From Euonymus europaeus (Eukaryota > Streptophyta > Magnoliopsida > Celastrales > Celastraceae): DNA of 64,000 nucleotides. A program made the position numbers and the translations under genes. The stretch spans positions 13,601,001-13,665,000 of the forward strand of contig OY756971.1 in the NCBI GenBank assembly GCA_963580455.1. The letters are read 5' to 3'. This document shows positions 23,491 to 37,300 of the stretch, piece by piece. The stretch's first letter is position 1, and every line of letters begins with the position of its first letter. A model generated the notes under the pieces. The model did no database searches. It was not told where the DNA came from and was given only the letters and a program-made list of their open reading frames with translations.

Positions 23491-26400
23491 TTTGTACATT
23501 TGTCATAGAAAGTTAGTGTTTTGCCATCGAAATAATCTAGGAAGCTTATACTCATAAAATTTGACATAGAATAACAATAAAAAGTGTATACCGAGCAACT
23601 TTGGTGGTTCGAAGTTGATCAACTCTCTCTATTCAGGAGCTTTTAACGGTTTTGTCCATTTGTCATAGAAAGTTAGTGTTTATTCATCGAAATAATCTAG
23701 GAAGCTTATACTCGTAAAATTTGACATAGAAGAACTTTAAAAAGTGTACACCGAGCAACTTTGATGGTCTAAAGTTGCTCAACTCTGTCTACGGAGGAGC
23801 TTTTAAAGGTTTTGTCCACTTGTCATAGAAAGTTGGTGTTTTTTGCTTCGAAATAATCCTGAAGCTTATACTCGTAAAATTTGACATAGAAGAACAATAA
23901 AATGTGTACACCGAGTAGCTCTGACAGTCCAAAGTTGCTCAACTCTCTCTATGATGGAGCTTTTAACAATTTTATGCATTTATCGTAGAAAGTCGGGGTT
24001 TTGTCATTGAAATAATCTAGGAAGCTTATACTCATAAAATTTGAAATAGAATAACAATAAAAAGCGTACACCGAGCAACTTTGATCGTCCGAAGTTGCTC
24101 AACTCTCTCTATAGAAGATATTTTAACGGCTTTGTCCATTTGTCGTAGAAAGTTAGTGTTTTGCCATCAAAATAATGTAGGAAGCTTATACTCTTAAAAT
24201 TTGACATAGACTAACAATAAAAAGTGTACACCGAGCAACTTTGGTGGTTCAAAGTTGATCAACTCTCCCTATGGAGGAGCTTTTAACGGTTTTGTCCATT
24301 TGTCATAGAAACTTGGTATTTTGGCATCAAATAATCTTGGAAGCTTATACTCATAAAATTTGACATAGAAGCACAAGAAAAAGTGTACACCGAGGAACTT
24401 TGATGGTCCGAAGTTGCTCAACTCTCTCTATGGAGAAACTTTTAACAATTTTGTCCATTCGTCATAGAAAGTTGGTGTTTTGGCATCGAAATAATCTAGG
24501 AAGCTTATACTCATAAAATTTGACATAGAAAAAAAATAAAAAGTATACAACGAGCAACTTTGATGGTCCGAAGTTGCTCAACAATGTCTACGGAAAAGCT
24601 TTTAATGGTTTTGTCCATTTGTCATAGAAAGTTGGTGTTTTTGCTTCGAAATAATCTTGAAAGCTTATACTCGTAAAATTTAACATAGAAGAACAATAAA
24701 ATGTGTACACTGAACAGCTTTGACCGTCCAAAGTTGCTCAACTCTCTCTATGGTGGAGCTTTTAACAATTTTGTGCATTTGTCATAGAAAGTCGGGGTTT
24801 TGTCATTGAAATAATCTAGGAAGCTTATACTCATAAAATTTGAAATAGAATAACAATAAAAATCGTACACCGAGCAACTTTGATGGTCCGAAGTTGCTCA
24901 ACTCTCCCTATGGAAGATATTTTAACGGCTTTGTCCATTTTTCATAAAAAGTTTGTGTTTTGCCATCGAAATAATCTAGGAAGCTTATACTCATAAAATT
25001 TGACATAGAATAACAATAAAAAGTGTATACCGAGCAACTTTGGTGGTTCGAAGTTGATCAACTCTCTCTATGCAGGAGCTTTTAACGGTTTTGACCATTA
25101 GTCATAGAAAGTTAGTGTTTATTCATCGAAATAATCTAGGAAGCTTATACTCGTAAAATTCGACATAGAAGCACATTAAAAAGTGTACACCGAGCAACTT
25201 TGATGGTCCGAACTTGCTCAACTCTCTCTACGGAGGAGCTTTTAATGGTTTTGTCCATTTGTCATAGAAAGTTGGTGTTTTGGCATCAAAATAATCTTGA
25301 AGCTTATACTCGTAAAATTTGACATATAAGAACAATAAAATGTGTACACCGAGCAGCTCTGACAGTTCAAAGTTGCTCAACTCTCTCTATGGTGGAGCTT
25401 TTAACAATTTTGTGCATTTGTCATAGAAAGTCGGGGTTTTGTCATTGAAATAATCTAGGAAGCTTATACTCATAAAATTTGAAATAGAATCACAATAAAA
25501 AGCGTACACCGAGCAACTTTGATGGTCCGAAGTTGGTCAACTCTCTCTATGGAAGATATTTTAACGGCTTTGTCCATTTGTCATAGAAAGTTAGTGTTTT
25601 GCCATCGAAATAATCTAGGAAGCTTATACTCATAAAATTTGACATAGAAGAACTTTAAAAAGTGTACACCGAGCAACTTTGATGGTCTGAAGTTGCTCAA
25701 CTCTCTCTACGGAGGAGCTTTTAATGGTTTTGTCCATTTGTCATAGAAAGTTGGTGTTTTGGCATCAAAATAATCTTGAAGCTTATACTCGTAAAATTTG
25801 ACATAGAAGAACAATAAAATGTGTACACCGAGCAACTCTGACAGTCCAAAGTTTCTCAACTCTCTCTATGGTGGAGCTTTTAACAATTTTGTGCATTTGT
25901 CATACAAAGTCGGGGTTTTGTCATTGAAATAATCTAGGAAGCTTATACTCATAAAATTTGAAATATAATCACAATAAAAAGCGTACACCGAGCAACTTTG
26001 ATGGTCCGAAGTTGCTCAACTCTCTCTATGGAAGATATTTTAACGGCTTTGTCCATTTGTCATAGAAAGTTAGTGTTTTGCCATCGAAATAATCTAGGAA
26101 GCTTATACTCATAAAATTTGACATAGAATAACAATAAAAAGTGTATACCGAGCAATTTTGGTGGTTCGAAGTTGATCAACTCTCTCTATGCAGGAGCTTT
26201 TAACGGTTTTGTCCATTTGTCATAGAAAGTTAGTGTTTATTCATCGAAATAATCTAGGAAGCTTATACTCGTAAAATTTGACATAGAAGAACTTTAAAAA
26301 GTGTACACCGAGCAACTTTGATGGTCTGAAGTTGCTCAACTCTCTCTATGGAGGAGCTTTTACCGGCTTTGACCATTTGTCATAGAAAGTTACTGTTTAT

Positions 26401-26846
26401 TCATCGAAACAATCTACGAAGCTTATACTCGTAAAATTTGATATAGAAGAACATTAAAAAGTGTACACCGTGCAACTTTGATGGTCCGAAGTTGATCAAC
26501 TCTCTCTACAGAGGAGCTTTTAATGGTTTTGTCCATTTGTCATAGAAAGTTGGTGTTTTGGCATCAAAATAATATTGAAGCTTATACTCGTAAAATTTGA
26601 CATATAAGAACAATAAAATGTGTACACCGAGCAGCTCTGACAGTCCAAAGTTGCTCAACCCTCTCTATGGTGGAGCTTTTAACAATTTTGTGCATTTGTC
26701 ATACAAAGTCGGGGTTTTGTCATTGAAATAATCTAGGAAGCTTATACTCATAAAATTTGAAATATAATCACAATAAAAAGCGTACACCGATCAACTTTGA
26801 TGGTCCGAAGTTGCTCAACTCTCTCTATGGAAGATATTTTAACGGC
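23491..26846 (+). repeat. HOR unit 4, complete (21 monomers)
   Basis: 3,356 bp. First unit with the right-hand variants 'gaaagttactgt' (about 26387), 'gatggtctgaag' (about 25681) and 'catacaaagtcgg' (about 25901). Confidence 0.9.
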
Positions 26847-29800
26847 TTTGTACATTTGTCATAGAAAGTTAGTGTTTTGCCATCGAAATAATCTAGGAAG
26901 CTTATACTCATAAAATTTGACATAGAATAACAATAAAAAGTGTATACCGAGCAACTTTGGTGGTTCGAAGTTGATCAACTCTCTCTATTCAGGAGCTTTT
27001 AACGGTTTTGTCCATTTGTCATAGAAAGTTAGTGTTTATTCATCGAAATAATCTAGGAAGCTTATACTCGTAAAATTTGACATAGAAGAACTTTAAAAAG
27101 TGTACACCGAGCAACTTTGATGGTCTAAAGTTGCTCAACTCTGTCTACGGAGGAGCTTTTAAAGGTTTTGTCCACTTGTCATAGAAAGTTGGTGTTTTTT
27201 GCTTCGAAATAATCCTGAAGCTTATACTCGTAAAATTTGACATAGAAGAACAATAAAATGTGTACACCGAGTAGCTCTGACAGTCCAAAGTTGCTCAACT
27301 CTCTCTATGATGGAGCTTTTAACAATTTTATGCATTTATCGTAGAAAGTCGGGGTTTTGTCATTGAAATAATCAAGGAAGCTTATACTCATAAAATTTGA
27401 AATAGAATAACAATAAAAAGCGTACACCGAGCAACTTTGATCGTCCGAAGTTGCTCAACTCTCTCTATAGAAGATATTTTAACGGCTTTGTCCATTTGTC
27501 GTAGAAAGTTAGTGTTTTGCCATCAAAATAATGTAGGAAGCTTATACTCTTAAAATTTGACATAGACTAACAATAAAAAGTGTATACCGAGCAACTTTGG
27601 TGGTTCAAAGTTGATCAACTCTCCCTATGGAGGAGCTTTTAACGGTTTTGTCCATTTGTCATAGAAACTTGGTATTTTGGCATCAAATAATCTTGGAAGC
27701 TTATACTCATAAAATTTGACATAGAAGCACAAGAAAAAGTGTACACCGAGGAACTTTGATGGTCCGAAGTTGCTCAACTCTCTCTATGGAGAAACTTTTA
27801 ACAATTTTGTCCATTCGTCATAGAAAGTTGGTGTTTTGGCATCGAAATAATCTAGGAAGCTTATACTCATAAAATTTGACATAGAAAAAAAATAAAAAGT
27901 ATACAACGAGCAACTTTGATGGTCCGAAGTTGCTCAACAATGTCTACGGAAAAGCTTTTAATGGTTTTGTCCATTTGTCATAGAAAGTTGGTGTTTTTGC
28001 TTCGAAATAATCTTGAAAGCTTATACTCGTAAAATTTAACATAGAAGAACAATAAAATGTGTACACTGAACAGCTTTGACCGTCCAAAGTTGCTCAACTC
28101 TCTCTATGGTGGAGCTTTTAACAATTTTGTGCATTTGTCATAGAAAGTCGGGGTTTTGTCATTGAAATAATCTAGGAAGCTTATACTCATAAAATTTGAA
28201 ATAGAATAACAATAAAAATCGTACACCGAGCAACTTTGATGGTCCGAAGTTGCTCAACTCTCCCTATGGAAGATATTTTAACGGCTTTGTCCATTTTTCA
28301 TAAAAAGTTTGTGTTTTGCCATCGAAATAATCTAGGAAGCTTATACTCATAAAATTTGACATAGAATAACAATAAAAAGTGTATACCGAGCAACTTTGGT
28401 GGTTCGAAGTTGATCAACTCTCTCTATGCAGGAGCTTTTAACGGTTTTGACCATTAGTCATAGAAAGTTAGTGTTTATTCATCGAAATAATCTAGGAAGC
28501 TTATACTCGTAAAATTCGACATAGAAGCACATTAAAAAGTGTACACCGAGCAACTTTGATGGTCCGAACTTGCTCAACTCTCTCTACGGAGGAGCTTTTA
28601 ATGGTTTTGTCCATTTGTCATAGAAAGTTGGTGTTTTGGCATCAAAATAATCTTGAAGCTTATACTCGTAAAATTTGACATATAAGAACAATAAAATGTG
28701 TACACCGAGCAGCTCTGACAGTTCAAAGTTGCTCAACTCTCTCTATGGTGGAGCTTTTAACAATTTTGTGCATTTGTCATAGAAAGTCGGGGTTTTGTCA
28801 TTGAAATAATCTAGGAAGCTTATACTCATAAAATTTGAAATAGAATCACAATAAAAAGCGTACACCGAGCAACTTTGATGGTCCGAAGTTGGTCAACTCT
28901 CTCTATGGAAGATATTTTAACGGCTTTGTCCATTTGTCATAGAAAGTTAGTGTTTTGCCATCGAAATAATCTAGGAAGCTTATACTCATAAAATTTGACA
29001 TAGAAGAACTTTAAAAAGTGTACACCGAGCAACTTTGATGGTCTGAAGTTGCTCAACTCTCTCTACGGAGGAGCTTTTAATGGTTTTGTCCATTTGTCAT
29101 AGAAAGTTGGTGTTTTGGCATCAAAATAATCTTGAAGCTTATACTCGTAAAATTTGACATAGAAGAACAATAAAATGTGTACACCGAGCAACTCTGACAG
29201 TCCAAAGTTTCTCAACTCTCTCTATGGTGGAGCTTTTAACAATTTTGTGCATTTGTCATACAAAGTCGGGGTTTTGTCATTGAAATAATCTAGGAAGCTT
29301 ATACTCATAAAATTTGAAATATAATCACAATAAAAAGCGTACACCGAGCAACTTTGATGGTCCGAAGTTGCTCAACTCTCTCTATGGAAGATATTTTAAC
29401 GGCTTTGTCCATTTGTCATAGAAAGTTAGTGTTTTGCCATCGAAATAATCTAGGAAGCTTATACTCATAAAATTTGACATAGAATAACAATAAAAAGTGT
29501 ATACCGAGCAATTTTGGTGGTTCGAAGTTGATCAACTCTCTCTATGCAGGAGCTTTTAACGGTTTTGTCCATTTGTCATAGAAAGTTAGTGTTTATTCAT
29601 CGAAATAATCTAGGAAGCTTATACTCGTAAAATTTGACATAGAAGAACTTTAAAAAGTGTACACCGAGCAACTTTGATGGTCTGAAGTTGCTCAACTCTC
29701 TCTATGGAGGAGCTTTTACCGGCTTTGTCCATTTGTCATAGAAAGTTACTGTTTATTCATCGAAACAATCTACGAAGCTTATACTCGTAAAATTTGATAT

Positions 29801-32118
29801 AGAAGAACATTAAAAAGTGTACACCGTGCAACTTTGATGGTCCGAAGTTGATCAACTCTCTCTACAGAGGAGCTTTTAATGGTTTTGTCCATTTGTCATA
29901 GAAAGTTGGTGTTTTGGCATCAAAATAATATTGAAGCTTATACTCGTAAAATTTGACATATAAGAACAATAAAATGTGTACACTGAGCAGCTCTGACAGT
30001 CCAAAGTTGCTCAACCCTCTCTATGGTGGAGCTTTTAACAATTTTGTGCATTTGTCATACAAAGTCGGGGTTTTGTCATTGAAATAATCTAGGAAGCTTA
30101 TACTCATAAAATTTGAAATATAATCACAATAAAAAGCGTACACCGATCAACTTTGATGGTCCGAAGTTGCTCAACTCTCCCTATGGAAGATATTTTAACG
30201 GCTTTGTCCATTTTTCATAAAAAGTTTGTGTTTTGCCATCGAAATAATCTAGGAAGCTTATACTCATAAAATTTGACATAGAATAACAATAAAAAGTGTA
30301 TACCGAGCAACTTTGGTGGTTCGAAGTTGATCAACTCTCTCTATGCAGGAGCTTTTAACGGTTTTGACCATTAGTCATAGAAAGTTAGTGTTTATTCATC
30401 GAAATAATCTAGGAAGCTTATACTCGTAAAATTCGACATAGAAGCACATTAAAAAGTGTACACCGAGCAACTTTGATGGTCCGAACTTGCTCAACTCTCT
30501 CTACGGAGGAGCTTTTAATGGTTTTGTCCATTTGTCATAGAAAGTTGGTGTTTTGGCATCAAAATAATCTTGAAGCTTATACTCGTAAAATTTGACATAT
30601 AAGAACAATAAAATGTGTACACCGAGCATCTCTGACAGTTCAAAGTTGCTCAACTCTCTCTATGGTGGAGCTTTTAACAATTTTGTGCATTTGTCATAGA
30701 AAGTCGGGGTTTTGTCATTGAAATAATCTAGGAAGCTTATACTCATAAAATTTGAAATAGAATCACAATAAAAAGCGTACACCGAGCAACTTTGATGGTC
30801 CGAAGTTGGTCAACTCTCTCTATGGAAGATATTTTAACGGCTTTGTCCATTTGTCATAGAAAGTTAGTGTTTTGCCATCGAAATAATCTAGGAAGCTTAT
30901 ACTCATAAAATTTGACATAGAAGAACTTTAAAAAGTGTACACCGAGCAACTTTGATGGTCTGAAGTTGCTCAACTCTCTCTACGGAGGAGCTTTTAATGG
31001 TTTTGTCCATTTGTCATAGAAAGTTGGTGTTTTGGCATCAAAATAATCTTGAAGCTTATACTCGTAAAATTTGACATAGAAGAACAATAAAATGTGTACA
31101 CCGAGCAACTCTGACAGTCCAAAGTTTCTCAACTCTCTCTATGGTGGAGCTTTTAACAATTTTGTGCATTTGTCATACAAAGTCGGGGTTTTGTCATTGA
31201 AATAATCTAGGAAGCTTATACTCATAAAATTTGAAATATAATCACAATAAAAAGCGTACACCGAGCAACTTTGATGGTCCGAAGTTGCTCAACTCTCTCT
31301 ATGGAAGATATTTTACGGCTTTGTCCATTTGTCATAGAAAGTTAGTGTTTTGCCTTCGAAATAATCTAGGAAGCTTATACTCATAAAATTTGACATAGAA
31401 TAACAATAAAAAGTGTATACCGAGCAACTTTGGTGGTTCGAAGTTGATCAACTCTCTCTATGCAGGAGCTTTTAACGGTTTTGTCCATTTGTCATAGAAA
31501 GTTAGTGTTTATTCATCGAAATAATCTAGGAAGCTTATACTCGTAAAATTTGACATAGAAGAACTTTAAAAAGTGTACACCGAGCAACTTTGATGGTCTG
31601 AAGTTGCTCAACTCTCTTTATGGAGGAGCTTTTACCGGCTTTGTCCATTTGTCATAGAAAGTTACTGTTTATTCATCGAAACAATCTACGAAGCTTATAC
31701 TCGTAAAATTTGATATAGAAGAACATTAAAAAGTGTACACCGTGCAACTTTGATGGTCCGAAGTTGATCAACTCTCTCTACAGAGGAGCTTTTAATGGTT
31801 TTGTCCATTTGTCATAGAAAGTTGGTGTTTTGGCATCAAAATAATATTGAAGCTTATACTCGTAAAATTTGACATATAAGAACAATAAAATGTGTACACC
31901 GAGCAGCTCTGACAGTCCAAAGTTGCTCAACCCTCTCTATGGTGGAGCTTTTAACAATTTTGTGCATTTGTCATACAAAGTCGGGGTTTTGTCATTGAAA
32001 TAATCTAGGAAGCTTATACTCATAAAATTTGAAATATAATCACAATAAAAAGCGTACACCGATCAACTTTGATGGTCCGAAGTTGCTCAACTCTCTCTAT
32101 GGAAGATATTTTAACGGC
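26847..32118 (+). repeat. HOR unit 5 fused to a shortened copy (33 monomers)
   Basis: 5,272 bp between markers. The marker expected near 30203 is missing. At about 30.14-30.18 kb a monomer starts as the 'gatcaactttg' subtype and continues as the 'ctccctatggaag...tttttcataa' subtype that normally lies 1,440 bp further on. Nine monomers are thus absent from the second unit. Confidence 0.87.
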
Positions 32119-34350
32119 TTTGTACATTTGTCATAGAAAGTTAGTGTTTTGCCATCGAAATAATCTAGGAAGCTTATACTCATAAAATTTGACATAGAAT
32201 AACAATAAAAAGTGTATACCGAGCAACTTTGGTGGTTCGAAGTTGATCAACTCTCTCTATTCAGGAGCTTTTAACGGTTTTATCCATTTGTCATAGAAAG
32301 TTAGTGTTTATTCATCGAAATAATCTAGGAAGCTTATACTCATAAAATTTGACATAGAAGAACTTTAAAAAGTGTACACCGAGCAACTTTGATGGTCTAA
32401 AGTTGCTCAACTCTGTCTACGGAGGAGCTTTTAAAGGTTTTGTCCACTTGTCATAGAAAGTTGGTGTTTTTTGCTTCGAAATAATCCTGAAGCTTATACT
32501 CGTAAAATTTGACATAGAAGAACAATAAAATGTGTACACCGAGTAGCTCTGACAGTCCAAAGTTGCTCAACTCTCTCTATGATGGAGCTTTTAACAATTT
32601 TATGCATTTATCGTAGAAAGTCGGGGTTTTGTCATTGAAATAATCTAGGAAGCTTATACTCATAAAATTTGAAATAGAATAACAATAAAAAGCGTACACC
32701 GAGCAACTTTGATCGTCCGAAGTTGCTCAACTCTCTCTATAGAAGATATTTTAACGGCTTTGTCCATTTGTCGTAGAAAGTTAGTGTTTTGCCATCAAAA
32801 TAATGTAGGAAGCTTATACTCTTAAAATTTGACATAGACTAACAATAAAAAGTGTACACCGAGCAACTTTGGTGGTTCAAAGTTGATCAACTCTCCCTAT
32901 GGAGGAGCTTTTAACGGTTTTGTCAATTTGTCATAGAAACTTGGTATTTTGGCATCAAATAATCTTGGAAGCTTATACTCATAAAATTTGACATAGAAGC
33001 ACAAGAAAAAGTGTACACCGAGGAACTTTGATGGTCCGAAGTTGCTCAACTCTCTCTATGGAGAAACTTTTAACAATTTTGTCCATTCGTCATAGAAAGT
33101 TGGTGTTTTGGCATCGAAATAATCTAGGAAGCTTATACTCATAAAATTTGACATAGAAAAAAAATAAAAAGTATACAACGAGCAACTTTGATGGTCCGAA
33201 GTTGCTCAACAATGTCTACGGAAAAGCTTTTAATGGTTTTGTCCATTTGTCATAGAAAGTTGGTGTTTTTGCTTCGAAATAATCTTGAAAGCTTATACTC
33301 GTAAAATTTAACATAGAAGAACAATAAAATGTGTACACTGAACAGCTTTGACCGTCCAAAGTTGCTCAACTCTCTCTATGGTGGAGCTTTTAACAATTTT
33401 GTGCATTTGTCATAGAAAGTCGGGGTTTTGTCATTGAAATAATCTAGGAAGCTTATACTCATAAAATTTGAAATAGAATAACAATAAAAATCGTACACCG
33501 AGCAACTTTGATGGTCCGAAGTTGCTCAACTCTCCCTATGGAAGATATTTTAACGGCTTTGTCCATTTTTCATAAAAAGTTTGTGTTTTGCCATCGAAAT
33601 AATCTAGGAAGCTTATACTCATAAAATTTGACATAGAATAACAATAAAAAGTGTATACCGAGCAACTTTGGTGGTTCGAAGTTGATCAACTCTCTCTATG
33701 CAGGAGCTTTTAACGGTTTTGACCATTAGTCATAGAAAGTTAGTGTTTATTCATCGAAATAATCTAGGAAGCTTATACTCGTAAAATTCGACATAGAAGC
33801 ACATTAAAAAGTGTACACCGAGCAACTTTGATGGTCCGAACTTGCTCAACTCTCTCTACGGAGGAGCTTTTAATGGTTTTGTCCATTTGTCATAGAAAGT
33901 TGGTGTTTTGGCATCAAAATAATCTTGAAGCTTATACTCGTAAAATTTGACATATAAGAACAATAAAATGTGTACACCGAGCAGCTCTGACAGTTCAAAG
34001 TTGCTCAACTCTCTCTATGGTGGAGCTTTTAACAATTTTGTGCATTTGTCATAGAAAGTCGGGGTTTTGTCATTGAAATAATCTAGGAAGCTTATACTCA
34101 TAAAATTTGAAATAGAATCACAATAAAAAGCGTACACCGAGCAACTTTGATGGTCCGAAGTTGGTCAACTCTCTCTATGAAAGATATTTTAACGGCTTTG
34201 TCCATTTGTCATAGAAAGTTAGTGTTTTGCCATCGAAATAATCTAGGAAGCTTATACTCATAAAATTTGACATAGAAGAACTTTAAAAAGTGTACACCGA
34301 GCAACTTTGATGGTCTGAAGTTGCTCAACTCTCTCTACGGAGGAGCTTTT
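32119..34350 (+). repeat. HOR unit 6, partial (about 14 monomers)
   Basis: Follows the 21-mer order for about 2.2 kb. At about 34351 'aatggttttg' and 'ggcatcaaaataatc' are replaced by 'aaaggttttg' and 'gcttcgaaataacc', where the following HOR family takes over. Confidence 0.82.
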
Positions 34351-37300
34351 AAAGGTTTTGTCCATTTGTCATAGAAAGTTGGTGTTTTTTGCTTCGAAAT
34401 AACCTTGAACCTTATACTCGTAAAATTTGACATAGAAGAACAATAAAATGTGTACACCGAGCAGCTCTGACAGTCCAAAGTTGCTCAACTCTCTCTATGA
34501 TGGAGCTTTTAACAATTTTTTGCATTTGTCGTAGAAAGTCGATGTTTTGTCATAGAAATAATCTAGGAAGCTTATACTTACAAAATTTGACATAGAATAA
34601 CAATAAAAAGTGTACATCGAGCAACTTTGGTGGTTTGAAGTTGATCAACTCTCTCTATGCAGGAGCTTTTAACGGTTTTGTCCATTTGTCATAGAAAGTT
34701 AGTGTTTATTCATCGAAATAATCTAGAAAGCTTATACTCGTAAAATTTGATATAGAAGAACATTAAAAAGTGTAGACCGTGCAACTTTGATGGTCGGAAG
34801 TTGATCAACTCTCTCTATGGAAGAGCTTTTAGCGGTTTTGTCCATTTGTCATAGAAAGTTGGTATTTTGGCATCAAAATAGTCTTGGAAGCTTATACTTG
34901 TAAAATTGGACATAGAAGCAAAATAAAAAGTGTACACCAAGGAACTTTGATGGTCCGAAGTTGCTCAACTCTCTCTATGGAGGAGCTTTTAAGAATTTTC
35001 TTCATTCGTCACAGAAAGTCTCGGTTTTGTCATTGAAATAATCTAGGATGCTTATACTCATAAAATTTGAAATAGAATAACAATCAAATCGTAGACCGAG
35101 CAACTTTGATGGTCCGAAGTTGCTCAACTCTCTCTATGGAAGATATTTTAACGGCTTTGTCCATTTTCATAGAAAGTTAGTGTTTTGCCATCGAAATAAT
35201 CTAGGAAGCTTATACTCATAAAATTTGACATAGAATAACAATAAAAAGTGTACACCGAGCAACTTTGGTGGTTCGAAGTTGATCAACTCTCTCTATGCAG
35301 GAGCTTTTAACGCTTTTGTCCATTTGTCATAGAAAGTTAGTGTTTATTCATCGAAATAATCTAGGAAGCTTATACTCGTAAAATTTGACATAGAAGAACT
35401 TTAAAAAGTGTACACCGAGCAACTTTGATGGTCTGAAATTGCTCAACTCTCTCTACGGAGGAGCTTTTAAAGGTTTTGTCCATTTGTCATAGAAAGTTGG
35501 TGTTTTTTGCTTCGTAATAATCTTGAAGCTTATACTCGTAAAATTTGACATAGAAGAACAATAAAATGTGTACACCGAGCAGCTCTAACAGTCCAAAGTT
35601 GCTCAACTCTCTCTATGATGGAGCTTTTAACAATTTTGTGCATTTGTCAATGAAATAATCTAGGAAGCTTATACTCATAAAATTTGAAATAGAATCACAA
35701 TAAAAAGTGTACACCGAGCAACTTTGATGGTCCGAAGTTGTTCAACTCTCTCTATGGAAGATATTTTAACGATTTTGTCCATTTGTCATATAAAGTTAGT
35801 GTTTTGCCATCAAAATAATCTAGGAAGCTTATACTCATAAAATTTGACATAGAATAACAATAAAAAGTGTATACCGAGCAACTTTGGTGGTTTGAAGTTG
35901 ATCAACTCTCTCTATGCAGGAGCTTTTAACGGTTTTGTCCATTTGTCATAGAAAGTTAGTGTTTATTCATCGAAATAATCTAGAAAGCTTATACTCGTAA
36001 AATTTGATATAGAAGAACATTAAAAAGTGTAGACCGTGCAACTTTGATGGTCGGAAGTTGATCAACTCTCTCTATGGAGGAGCTTTTAGCGGTTTTGTCC
36101 ATTTGTCATAGAAAGTTGGTATTTTGGCATCAAAATAGTCTTGGAAGCTTATACTTGTAAAATTGGACATAGAAGCAAAATAAAAAGTGTACACCAAGGA
36201 ACTTTGATGGTCCGAAGTTGCTCAACTCTCTCTATGGAGGAACTTTTAACAATTTTCTTCATTCGTCACAGAAAGTCTCGGTTTTGTCATTGAAATAATC
36301 TAGGATGCTTATACTCATAAAATTTGAAATAGAATAACAATCAAATCGTAGACCGAGCAACTTTGATGGTCCGAAGTTGCTCAACTCTCTCTATGGAAGA
36401 TATTTTAACGGCTTTGTCCATTTTTCATAGAAAGTTAGTGTTTTGCCATCGAAATAATCTAGGAAGCTTATACTCATAAAATTTGACATAGAATAACAAT
36501 AAAAAGTATATACCGAGCAACTTTGGTCGTTCGAAGTTGATCAACTCTCTCTATGCAGGAGCTTTTAACGGTTTTGTCCATTTGTCATAGAAAGTTAGTG
36601 TTTATTCATCGAAATAATCTAGAAAGCTTATACTCGTAAAATTTGATATAGAAGAACATTAAAAAGTGTACACCGTGCAACTTTGATGGTCGGAAGTTGA
36701 TCAACTCTCTCTATGGAAGAGCTTTTTACGGTTTTGTCCATTTGTCATAGAAAGTTGGTATTTTGGCATCAAAATAGTCTTGGAAGCTTATACTTGTAAA
36801 ATTGGACATAGAAGCAAAATAAAAAGTGTACACCAAGGAACTTTGATGGTCCAAAGTTGCTCAACTCTCTCTATGGAGGAGCTTTTAACAATTTTCTTCA
36901 TTCGTCACAGAAAGTCGCGGTTTTGTCATTGAAATAATCTAGGATGCTTATACTCATAAAATTTGAAATAGAATAACAATCAAATCGTAGACCGAGCAAC
37001 TTTGATGGTCCGAAGTTGCTCAACTCTCTCTATGGAAGATATTTTAACGGCTTTGTCCATTTTCATAGAAAGTTAGTGTTTTGCCATCGAAATAATCTAG
37101 GAAGCTTATACTCATAAAATTTGACATAGAATAACAATAAAAAGTGTACACCGAGCAACTTTGGTGGTTCGAAGTTGATCAACTCTCTCTATGCAGGAGC
37201 TTTTAACGCTTTTGTCCATTTGTCATAGAAAGTTAGTGTTTATTCATCGAAATAATCTAGGAAGCTTATACTCGTAAAATTTGACATAGAAGAACTTTAA

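Larger units (their letters stand above)
14089..34350 (+). repeat. Satellite with 21-monomer higher-order repeat (3,356 bp)
   Basis: About 127 monomers of the 160-bp family arranged in a 21-monomer HOR. The rare variant 'tttgtacatttgtcatag' occurs at 14701, 16779, 20135, 23491, 26847 and 32119. Successive spacings are 2,078, 3,356, 3,356, 3,356 and 5,272 bp. 2,078 equals one unit less 8 monomers, and 5,272 equals two units less 9 monomers. A second marker, 'gaaagttacagttt' or 'gaaagttactgttt', gives the same 3,356 period (about 19676, 23031, 26387, 29743). Units are nearly identical, differing by scattered substitutions. No gene; nothing other than satellite is seen here. Related subtypes left of the retrotransposon (about 4150..4790) indicate the HOR family began before the insertion point. 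Confidence 0.93.
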
